A stretch of 64,000 bases of DNA from Rhodamnia argentea. Its lineage: Eukaryota > Streptophyta > Magnoliopsida > Myrtales > Myrtaceae. Positions 1 through 10,800 of this stretch are shown here, piece by piece (within the stretch, counting starts at the first letter, position 1; every line of letters begins with the position of its first letter). The stretch lies in the NCBI RefSeq assembly GCF_020921035.1, contig NC_063154.1, positions 24,591,448 to 24,655,447 of the forward strand, written 5' to 3'. The notes beneath the pieces were generated by a model that worked only from the letters and a program-made list of their open reading frames with translations, did no database searches and was not told where the DNA came from. The translations under genes were made by a program, and so were the position numbers.

Positions 1-646
1 GGCAACCACTTGGTGGGACAGAAGCATTGTCGCCACTCACCGAAGAGTTTCCACATTTCTACAGCAAACAAGATCTCGCATTGCCCGGAGAATTGCAACC
101 TTTTGCTAACAAAGCCTCCTTTATGGCTTCCATTGACTACATTATATGTGAGAGGAGTGACGTCTTCATGCCATCTCATGGGGGGAATATGGGCCATGCT
201 CTTCAGGTACTGCAGCATTTATCATTGGTCTAGCTGACTAGTTCTACCACATAGTTAACAACACCCTTTGCTAACAAAGGAATTGAGACTATCTTGAGGA
301 CTTGCATTAGCTGTCACCGGAAGGCTTCCCTTTCGCTTGCGTCCTTTTGACTGACAAATGTTTCTGGAAACAGGGGCAGAGGGCCTATGCCGGTCATAGG
401 AAGTACATAACACCAAACAAACGGCATATGCTTCCTTACTTCTTGAATACATCTCTCCCTGAGCCAGAGTTCAACAGAATCATGCGGGAGTTGCACCAAG
501 ACTCCTTAGGTCAACCAGAACTCAGAACAGGCAAAGTCGGGAGAGATGTTACAAAGTACCCTATTCCTGACTGTATGTGCAACTCATCCAGTAGGAGTTT
601 CTCATTCCAACGACACACAAGGAGCTTGCTTTACAATTTGGGGTAG
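1..646 (+). CDS. Plant protein O-fucosyltransferase family, C-terminal part (cut by window edge)
   Basis: This is the 3' end of a plant O-fucosyltransferase (GT106/DUF246-like) gene; these are usually type II Golgi membrane enzymes. Two exons are visible. The first runs from the window edge to 206, read in the frame of position 3, and the second covers 374-646. The intron 207-373 has GT-AG ends and interrupts between codons. Exon 1 encodes PLTEEFPHFYSKQDLALPGE followed by ASIDYIICERSDVFMPSHGG, and exon 2 starts GQRAYAGHRKYITPNKR and carries KYPIPDCMC near the end. These match the conserved C-terminal blocks of one plant O-FucT subfamily: SDVF, GGNMGHA and the GHR/YAGHKK block. The stop is at 644-646. 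The catalytic N-terminal part, the start codon and any membrane anchor lie outside the window. The acceptor substrate cannot be told from this fragment. Confidence 0.88.
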
Positions 647-2525
647 TATACTTCATGGAATTTCTAAATGTTGCCCACAAGAGTTGGCATCAAACGACCG
701 AGCTCTTTTGGATCTTGAGATGGCAGCCACATAGCTGCCCAGGCTGCTGGCAATGGCACTTCTGGTAGACTGTTCAGATTGCAGAATCCCAACGTTGCCT
801 CTGCCCGCCAACAAGACCAATCAGTGGCAAAGAAAATAGAAGATCATACAGGGACAGAAGCATTTGTTCATTCTTTATTGCAAAGATCATTCAGGCAATG
901 ATTACAGGCCGATTTTCGTCCAGGACTGACGAGTAATTGGTCTACCATGTAATATAGTCACTTTTGTGCAGAAATTGCCATTTATGAGTACGGAACAGAA
1001 AATACTGGTTCCTCCTTGTAGTTTCGCAGAAAAAATGGTTCCAGTTTGCGTTTATTGCAATGTCTTAACAAAGGATAAGATACAACAAGCATTCCAAAGA
1101 ATATATAGGCAGTAAAAGGGTACCTGAGATTGAAAATGTAGCAAGATATGCAGTCATTTTAAAAGCAGTGGAGCCGGGAGCGAAATTTTCAGCGCAAGAA
1201 AGGCTTGATGCAATATACTGAGCTTGGTTTCAACAATATGTCAGTGGCAACACTTAGCAATGCCATTGTGCTACTGTCATGAAATGATTTGCTCCACGTG
1301 ATGGAGAAATTTTTTTCGATTTCTCATATTTACTCATGCAGCGGAAACGCAAAACTCAAATTGAATTAGACGCAAACAAGCACGCAAAGGTGGAAATTCG
1401 GGAAAAAACCTTCCTTGAAGTCATCGTTTGAAATAGCGCCGACGGCTGTCTATCACACGAGCGTAATTCCTGAACTAAGTCATGTCAAATGAGTTGATGG
1501 AAGCTGAAGTGGTAATTGAGCAGAAGCAATTGTGCTGACGAGGTTTTGGTCTGAAAATTCCGCAGCTGATGATTGGTTGGTTCTTCAAACATTATGGGAA
1601 ATTGAGAGAGAAATTTGGGAGTGTTTGAGATGGAAAGACGGTGTTCTTTGTGCATTACCCAATCTGAGATACCAAAGATATCTTGTAAGTAACATTTTCG
1701 GAATTCAGTAATGTTTGTAACTTGAAGTGAGAGGCTGTTGAGGGTGACGATGGAGGTGGAGGATCTATTTAGGGGGTGACCTTGGATTGACCAACAGGCG
1801 ACAGAGGATGGACTAGCGCCAATCTAGGATTTAATTGGAAGGGACACTAGGATAGGAAGTGAGTATCAAAATGGTATATTCCAAAAAGGTAGGGGTCCAA
1901 TTGAAACATATTAAAAAAAAAAAAAAGAGAGACCTCAGAATGGTATACATATAATAAATTTTCCACAAACTAATATTTTGACCACCGATAATCTCAAATT
2001 GACACAGTTATGGCAAATTTACCGTTCGCAATCTTTTGTTCAATTTTAACGTCAAATTACCGAGGCAAATGACACATGACAATTGATTTACCTTTCATTT
2101 GATAGAAGTGTACAAGTTCAGCGTTTTTCGTGATATTAATTCAATTTAATGAAAACTAACGAAGAGTACATTTGATACGGCGGTACCAATTTGAGGTTTT
2201 TGTAGTCAAAAAAATTAATTTAGAGTAAATTTATATCAGTTCGGATATTTTCATGATATTAACCTTAAAAAAAAAAAGGAAGTATTTTGGGGACGAATCT
2301 GAAAAGAGGGCACAAAATGGAGGACCGGGACAAGGACAAACCTCATTCTTTCCCCCACGAAAGTTTCCCAAAAGTTCTCCCAAGGACAAAGGGGAGGGGG
2401 GGAGGTAGCCGTAGAGGCGAAGCAATCTGATTCATTACGTCTCCCACCAGAACGTTCATATCTCAATCAATCCAATCGAAAGCCAGGGCGAAGGAGGAGA
2501 AGAAGAAGAGGCAGAGGAGGCAGAG
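647..2525. other. Intergenic spacer and probable UTRs
   Basis: There is no supported gene here. The first few hundred bases are probably the 3' UTR of the O-fucosyltransferase gene, and the last ~100 bases, purine-rich just before 2526, are probably the 5' leader of the LRAT gene. An A-run lies near 1912-1926. From about 1925 to 2270 the sequence belongs to a dispersed AT-rich repeat that recurs near 24.7-25.15 kb and is listed separately. Confidence 0.6.
1925..2270. repeat. Dispersed AT-rich repeat, copy 1
   Basis: This stretch shares ordered phrases with 24655-25151. Both have a block on the theme of 'accaccgataatctcaaatt' or 'accaaaatctccaaa', then a 'caaattacc...gatgacacatg' block, then 'tttttcgtgatattaa...aatgaaaactaacg', then repeated 'taaatttat' and 'gtttttgtagtcaaaaa' phrases. 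The copies are diverged but colinear. No coding capacity or clear terminal repeats were seen, so this is an unclassified non-autonomous element. Confidence 0.55.
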
Positions 2526-4057
2526 ATGGCAGTGCTGTCCAACAGGATCGAGAGGGACCAACTCAAGCCTGGGGATCACATCTACTCCTGGCGTTTCTGT
2601 TACCTCTATGCCCACCACGGCACGTTCCCTTTCACGCTTTTTCCCCTCTTCAATCTTATTCCTTATGATGATGGTGATGGTGATTTGGACCCAATTCATC
2701 TCCTTTTGCGCTAATAATTTGCTTGGTTCTTCGCATGATTGATAATGTCCTTCCCCAGTTTGACATATAGGAGTTTTGCCCTTGTGTTGTGTCCGTGAGA
2801 GAGGTCCTTTTCCTTCTGTGTGTGGATTTTTAATCCAACTTTTATCAACTTGTGCTAATACAGATCGTGGCAATGTTGCTGATTCTTGTATGAAAGGTGA
2901 TGTTTTTAATGATGAGTAGTCCTGTTCAATATGGCAGAGAGATCTAATTGCCTCGACCCTTTTGGAACTCTGCCTCCCATTTGTCCGCCTTTGCTTAGTT
3001 TGTGCTCCCTTTGCTATTTCTGTATTGTTAGTTGTTCTGTCAACTGAAGGAGATCGAATTCTTTCCGGCTTTTGACCGCCCGGATTATGTTCTTTACTAG
3101 CACGTACGTTCTATGGACTTAGATGCTTTCGCATACTGAAAAGATTGTCCCTTTTGGAACTCTGCCTCCCCTTTGTCTGTCTTTGGTTAGTTTGTGTTCC
3201 TTTGCTATATCTGTATTGTTAGTTGTTCTGTCAACTGAAGGAGATCGAATTATTTCCATCTTTGGATTGTCCGGATTATGTTCTTTACAAGCACATACCG
3301 TCTACGGACTTAGATGCTTTCGCATACTGAAAAGATTTGTCTCTTTTTAAGTTCCCCAACAGGAATATACATTGGTGAAGGGAAGGTTATTCACTTCACT
3401 CGCGGGGCAGGACGTGAAATCGGCACGGGGACTGTGTTAGACCGCATCATTTTCAGCTCTTCTCCCTCTCCTCCTGTTGGCACACAATGCCAGATATGTG
3501 GAGATCAGTCGAGACTTGATGGCGTCATCTGTTCGTGCATCGACTGCTTCCTTTCAGGTGGAGACCTCTACCTCTTTGAATACGGCGTATCCCCTGCTTT
3601 CTATCTTGCTAAAGCTCGAGGAGGGACTTGCACCCTTGCCACATCCGACCCCCCTGAAGATGTGCTTCACCGTGCCTCTTTCCTCCTCCAGAATGGCTTT
3701 GGAGGCTACAACCTTTTCAAGAACAACTGTGAGGACTTCGCTGTCTACTGTAAAACGGGTTTGCTTGTGGTGACGGCAATTAGCGTTGGCCGAAGTGGGC
3801 AAGCGGCAGCTTTTCTGGCTGCTACAAATGCTGTCATGTCCTCTCCTCTTAGATTCTTGACGACCAGTTTTAGTGGTCTGGCAGCTGTGAGTTATAGCAT
3901 GTATTGCGTCGGTCGTTTGGTCTCTGACATTGGGGTTCGCCGTGATGTGGCTAAATTACCTGTCGAAAGACTTGTGGATCAATATGATTTGCATGACCCC
4001 CAAGCTGCTGTGGATAGTCCTACTCCCAGTTGTATTGCCGCTGCCAAGAATGACTAG
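2526..4057 (+). CDS. LRAT/NC-domain protein (NlpC/P60-like papain fold)
   Basis: Two exons, 2526-2619 and 3363-4057, join to 262 codons plus stop. The product starts MAVLSNRIERDQLKPGDHIY and continues YAHHGIYIGEGKVIHFTR, which is the LRAT-domain signature. His31 in HHG is the expected catalytic histidine. Cys154 in the NNCEDFAVYC block is the expected nucleophile of this permuted NlpC/P60-type fold. A Cys-rich stretch near residues 74-93 (CQICG, CSCIDC) and a weakly hydrophobic Ala-rich tail (~170-215) follow. Plant members are small proteins of poorly defined function; the animal relatives are acyltransferases. The intron is unusual: joining HHG to IYIG in frame needs a GC donor (CACG|gcacgt) paired with an ordinary AG. 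The intron also contains a tandem duplication. The gene converges on the FHA-TDP1 gene. Family assignment is firm; the enzymatic activity is inferred. Confidence 0.9.
2955..3337 (+). repeat. Two-copy tandem duplication inside the LRAT-gene intron
   Basis: Bases 2955-3146 and 3147-3337 are near-identical copies of ~191 bp. Each begins with 'cccttttggaactctgcctc' after 1-2 bases and ends with 'tagatgctttcgcatactga' plus a few bases. They differ by scattered substitutions and small indels. The second copy ends only ~25 bp before the intron's 3' splice site, so an AG-proximal tract has been duplicated too. Confidence 0.85.
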
Positions 4058-5475
4058 AGACTGCACGCTGCAATTTGCCGGTAGTCTCCACCAGAACTTT
4101 GATGATTGTTGAGATGTAAACACCGTGCAAGATGTACTTTTTAGCCCTTTGTTGGATGTCGCTTCTGCATATTATTCCCGGTAGAAGTTTTAAATACTAT
4201 TCAAACTGCAGCATCGTCGGATTTGGCATCAGAGGTCCTAGAAATGTTTGGTGTAGTCTTGTAGCTTACTGCATCTTATTGAGCATTTGCTTTCAACAGG
4301 ATATTACCTGTTGATTGTCACCATCTCTGTATAGAACTGAAGTCGCAAGAGAAAGTGGTTCTACTGTTCTCTCGAATTCGGATATCTCTGCTTCTGGATT
4401 CCTTTTAAGAACGCTCGCTCTTTGAGTAAATCTTGTTTGACCGTCAGAATGAATTGTTTTAGCTGTACTCCCGACAGGTTAGACTAGCTTTGGCGTGGGT
4501 TTTTGTCGTAAAATTTTGCATATATGGTATTCCAGTTAAATGATAATTATATTTAACCATAAAAATAGAGTTTAAGAGAGGAACAATTATTGAGAATAAT
4601 TTGAAATCAGTTTATTAACACTTAAGAGGGCTGGCTACGGTTGAGGGAGAATGAGGGTCACACAACCCTCTTGTTGCTCGTGCAAGGGCGGAGGCGACCG
4701 TCACCAAGGCATGACGAGGGTCGTTTGACCCTTGCCGTGGTTGAGTGAGGGCAGCACCAACCCTCACAAACTGAGGCAAAGGCTGCGCAGATCGTCACTT
4801 ATAACAAACGTCATTCCATCGCACCTCCTTTAATCCAACTATGAAAGTTAGCCAAGCTTCCGAGGGATAGGCCAAGGATTTAAGCGAATGGTACAAATGC
4901 GACAAATTCCATGTTCAAGCCATGTCTTCAATGCAGAGTACCGCCCATCACTTTATAAGTAGAGATACTTGTAGATGGGGTGGTTTGTCTGCTTGGGAGC
5001 AATAGACCCAGAACTTCAGATAGACCATGTTTTCAGAAAGGAGAACTATGCCAATATTGATCTCAAAACAGACTGTGCAGAAATTTTCAGAAAGAGCAAT
5101 GTTGTATAGAATGTGTAACATTAAAGATATAAAAAAAAAACTGGTTTTTTTCTTTCTGGGGGTAGTAGACTAGTCAATCGTGGAAACTATAACTCGACCA
5201 TTGTCCTTGGGAGAGCACAACAGATGGGGTATAACTACTCTTCCATGTAGACTAGCCATTAAGACTTAAGAGCAGTAAAAATAACCTTTCAGAAATTGTA
5301 CAGGGCCTCATTTTATTAAGTCAATCATTTCAATAATGAACTGTGTACAGATGAAGCCAAATTAATGGTGAAGAAATGCAACACTCAAATAGATTTTAGT
5401 TCGTTGGAAAATTGCATCTTTTGCAGAAAAGTTCACTGAATGAAACTTGCATATTCTGCTGGAAGATGGAAAGCA
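4058..5475. other. Convergent intergenic spacer with GC-rich patch
   Basis: This is the tail-to-tail space between the LRAT gene (+) and the FHA-TDP1 gene (-), and presumably holds both 3' UTRs. A GC-richer patch at about 4625-4800 repeats 'gagggtc...gaccctc'-like phrases in both orientations. Similar GC-rich patches sit near 37790-37850 and 57465-57540, suggesting a short dispersed repeat. No gene is supported. Confidence 0.5.
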
Positions 5476-7805
5476 TTAGCAGCTCTGGGACGCATCAACC
5501 TGGCTCCAGAGCTGATTAGCAAATGCATTCTCCTCTTCTGTAGCGATTTGGTCATTAACCTCAACTAATGGCTCTTCATCGAGGTTCTCTTCCATCATTT
5601 CGTCAACAGATGGTGCTTCTGAAAGTTCCGTCCCCAATCCACTGATTTCGACCCCCACCTCCCACATAGCCTTTGCTGTTGCCGGCCTGTCAAAAGACCT
5701 ATATTTAGGAGCAGGCATAACGAACGGCAAAACAATATCGTCCAAGTCTATGTGGCTGCCGTTCGTTCTAGCCAGTGTCTCCGTCGGGGGAACAACAAAT
5801 AGTATCCCAAGTTCATAGTTGCAAATGTGAAGATTCTTCAAATTGAAGTTGCTTCGACCGGGCGTGTTAACCTTTACACCAGACTGATTGGAAATCAACC
5901 TCCCCCAAGCAGCTGCACTGAAATTATGTGACCCACAATAAACCCAACCAAAAGAACGTGCACTTGCCCTGGGCTTAAAGCGCCTCATTGCCACCTAAAA
6001 AAAATAAGAATAAATTCAAATAAAATAAACTCCTTGAAGATGTGCCAATGTCTCCGAGCACAGATATAACATCCAGACAGTGAAACGAAGGCAAAATTCT
6101 CTCTCAACCAAAATAACCCAAAAAGCTTGGGATTAGAAAAAGATATTCAAACTGAAAATCAATGTCTACAACCATGTTTTCAATTTCTTTATAGCTCAAG
6201 AAATCAAACTTTTAGAGCAAAGTGGTCGTATACCATTGTCTCAGTTACACCAATTTCTGTGACAAATTCAGTTCCTTTACGGCATTTCTCATAAGTATTT
6301 ATATGACTTACAATGCTCTTTGCAAATTGAAAACAATTTTTCCCAGGAATATATTCGGGGTTTATTGACCTCCTAAAACTGCTGCAAAGACCATCCACAC
6401 CAACTTGAATGGTTAACCTATGCTTCTATTGATGTCGAAGTGACAAAAGAAACCAATTATATGCACATGGATATCAACAAACTAAATAGTTCATTTGCAT
6501 ACTTTAAAACTAGGAGACGTGTCCTTACATCACCAGCATAGTAAGGAAAAAACTTAAGATGGATTGCTCAATTCTGCCAACCATATGGACCATTCTGCTA
6601 AAATGGCCGATGATGATTTCCTCGCAATGTCAGCGGAGTGAAAAAAGTTTAGAAGGTAAGAACTATTCTGGAGTAGTTATTTCAGCCTAATTAAACTTTT
6701 CAGTATCAAATCTAGCATGTGAATAAGGGATAGTTCATTCCATTTCCTGTACGTACATTCTTTTTCTGCTAAAATTAGACATCCAGTCCTCTCAAGCGCC
6801 CAGTCAGTCCTCTCGGGTCACAGTAGTCCTCCAATCCAACCATAATCAGATCATGACCAAGGCAAAAGACACTTGATCGAGACCAAATATGTCTCCTTGT
6901 AAGAATAAACACGTCCAGCAGGCACATGATGGACAAACAGGTGGATCGGGTTGGTTTATGGTTGGGTTGTTTCAGATTAAACTACTTTAGGGTCCATTCA
7001 TTTCAGGTTCTGTCATCTCAAAGTCAGACCTGGGTTCCTGTCAGTCAATTCTTGGATCATCTCACGTTCCACTTTCTAAGAGAATGAGCTGGGTCCGGTT
7101 TATGTAAGGCATTCATCAAATGTTTGCTTAAGTTCCTAATCACTGGCATTTGGTTTTTCTCTGATTTTGGGTTCATCAGAGTTAGAATTAAACATCAGTG
7201 CCAAATCAGTCTACATCAAGTTCGGGTTATCTAAGATAGGTATACTTCAAGTTTGGACTACTTTGGATTTGGTCTGGACTCAGCGCGGATCAATTATCAA
7301 TCACTCAATGGATGAAATTTCTTGAATGCAGGTTGTTTGCAATTTATATTCAATCAGGTTTAAGTCATTGACTTTTTTCAGTCGGCTCGGGGTTGGTTGA
7401 GTCAGTTTCCTGATGGGATGGCCGGGTTTGTCGAGTTAAAGTTTCCACCTCTACAGGCGGGTGCACACAAATGCCACGAAAAGGATGCCATCTATTTGAT
7501 GCATTGATGTTATTTAAATGTTATTTAATTCAGTTTCAAAAATACAGCGGATAAAATCAAACCCCATAAAGGAAAGAGTGCCTTAAAGAGAAAAGCACAT
7601 TCGTCATGCCATATATTCTGTAAAAGAAAAATAATATAAGTTGGCCATACTAAAGGCTTCACTATTTTTTTTTATTTCTTGCACAGAAAGGCTTCATTGA
7701 TGGATAAAACCATGTTTGTGCATTCTACGATATATCCCAAAAGCTTGGTCCATGCCCTCCCTCCCCCCCCTTAAAACACACACACCCCTCAATGCTTGGT
7801 CCGTG

Positions 7806-7871
<66 letters not shown>

Positions 7872-10800
7872 AAGGTATATGTTCTATATCCAAGGGGACA
7901 CACACACATAGATAGATAAGGTATATATTCTATATACAAGGGGACAAGTATCCTAACAGCTTAGATGTTTGGAAAAGAACATTTGTCTAATGATAAGTTT
8001 GGTTTGATTTCCCTTTTAGGATTTGCTAGTGCGTCATGTTTAATGAAAATATGCCATGGCCATCCACCTTAGGCCAAGTACAATGCTCTCTGAGCAGAAT
8101 TCCACTTTATTTAAAAGGATTTTGTTAACAAGTGCCCCAAGGGTAATTATTAAGCAATCAATAAGGAAATATTACAAATTTTGTTTTAAGTTTACTTAAT
8201 AAATATATTATGGGCACTCCTTAACAGACCCAAAGTGAAATACTCCAAAAATAAGCTAAATGCACTAGTAGCTATTTATGGTTGAGTGCCTCACTTTCAT
8301 TGCTAAGTCAAGATTTGAAGTTCATAGGTTTTGCACCGTTCATCAATATTCCGACACCCAAACACTGAGCTGACGGCAATGGTATTAAATTGATTAGAGT
8401 GAATCTGTATGCTGTTTGAGATTTTCAGTCTTGAATAATAGATCATTAAAATGTATTTCATTAACCAGCATAACTTTACCATACCTAAAATTAAAAGAGA
8501 AACATGATCACTTTCTGTTTTCATTAGCAGATTATGAGACAATCTTAAACACATTTTGCAGAAGGGTATGACTTATCATTCATGTCTGCATGCTAATGGA
8601 TGGCATCTGAACAACACAGTTTAGTTTCACTGTTGAAGAAGATAGGAATGGACCTTTGCATGAATTGGGTGGCCAATCCTATAGGAAGGATAAGGTATTG
8701 CGTCATAGAGTATGTCTGCAGTCTTCAACCTTTGCCATGTTTTCTGTATGGGAAACAATGAATGTTTGCATAAGGTACTCAATGTAACCAAACAGCCTAT
8801 CAGTGATAAGCCCCATTAGTTAGCATTTAACAACAGCAAAAGCACCAGAAAAACAGAAAGTACAATCCTTGCTGTACCCAGACAGAGATATATATGACCA
8901 GCCATCTGAATGTACATGAATTGGACTTCACTGGCATGATAAGCTCATGCTCAGACAACGAGGGGTTCAGAGATCTCTAAACTTACAAATTTCAGTCCAG
9001 AAAAGTAACGCTTATGTGTGCAAGAATTAAGTTTGAGTGTCTTGTCTATATTATGGAACCCCTGTTGAGATCCAAGGAAAACTGGACAGCATAATAGCAA
9101 AGCCAATAAATTTGGGGCGACCAAGTAAGATCCCATGCTAAAAAGAGCACAGAACAGCAGAGAATGATTCAAAAGAACTGATGAGCACCCAAGATTAGAG
9201 AGCAGAGAGTAATGTAATAATGAGAACATATTTTTTTAGAAAAATGATAACCTCAAATGCTGCTTCCAAGATTTAACCATATGATACCGTGCAGATCAAA
9301 GGAGAACAAATATATGATGAAAGATCTTCAAATGTTTAGACCTTACCGTAGGTGGTATTGAAAGTGGTCAACAAAATAACGAGAAGCATGGAGCCAAACC
9401 CACTCAATCGAAAAAGGCTTTGCAGTTGAGGATGACATTTTCATTTAGCACACAAGAGAGCATCAATTACGATTGTTGTGCTCCAGCATTTCTTTTACTT
9501 AATTCTTCCTTGCAATTGCTTATGTAGTTGATAATCTTGTCAATCCACAATCTTTTTTTAAGTACATAATCCATTCCTTAACTCAGAAATCAGGTACAGT
9601 GACCTTAGTAAGCACTTTCATCATATGAAATAAATACTTCGCATATATTCCTGGGGTTGATTCCCTAATTCTTTGCTTTCACCAGCATAATGAATGAACT
9701 AGAAACATAAAAACTATCTTTGAGGATATACCTCGTTATCACAAGCTAATGGAAGCAATCAAGAATCAACTACCACTTGGGAGACATAATAAACATAAAA
9801 AAATTCTGTGTTCTTTAGTTAGTTTTTGGGCTCAGTTTCGTATTATATTCCCTGCTTAAGTTACATTCCCTCTGTTTATGCTTCTATCCTTTCTAAACAT
9901 ATTTAGGGGTACTACACGAGACCTTCTGACACCAAAAGGATGCTGAAGTACGGGAAAGCTTTTAGCCCACCCAGTGATTAAGAGGCCAGCATACCTCTGA
10001 GAAGCAAAGAATCTGCTTTGAAGCTGAAATTCCCTTAATAGCTGTGTTCGCCCTCTCAATAGTGGGAAAAATAATTCTAATTGATGGATTTTGCAATTCT
10101 TGACTAGCAGTCCAAAATCCCCACTGCTTCAAGACAATCAAGCACATCGCAGTTATGAACAACAATCAATTGAACCATGAGTTTTCACCAAATAATAAGG
10201 GCATGACTGCCTACCTCTGGATCTGATTCCTCAGAATCAGACGATCGCAAAGATCTCTTTCCAGCAGCAGCTGAAAAGGCAGCCAAGAATTGTGCATTGA
10301 TTGAACCGATGGAGGATGAACCTAAAAAAGAGAAAATTTATTGCAATTATTAGTACTAATAAGGACAATCATTGAGCAAAATGTCAGAAGTCAGAATTAC
10401 ATAATTCCATATTAAAGTAATGCCAAATGAACTCACCATAAACAAAGTCGCTTTCTAGTGATTCAGGCCACCTGTATTGATCTAAGACCTTGTAGAAAGC
10501 AAAAGATAATCATAAGACATTTCGGATGCAACATTCACGGACAAAAATGCTCTCTTGAAGGAGCATTGGCATAATAGCTTAACTTGATCAACTGACCAGC
10601 TTTACTTTACCTCCTTTACCAATTCTAACATGCGTAATATTCATAGATATTTCCATTATTCCTTTTGATTTTGTGCCAGCCTTGATAAATACAAAACTTT
10701 CTTAAAAGAACAACAATCAAATAGCTAGAAATCCCGTAATCCACAATATACCCTCTCTAGAAGCTTCAAGTAACTGTCTCAAAAATTGCCTTAAAAAACC

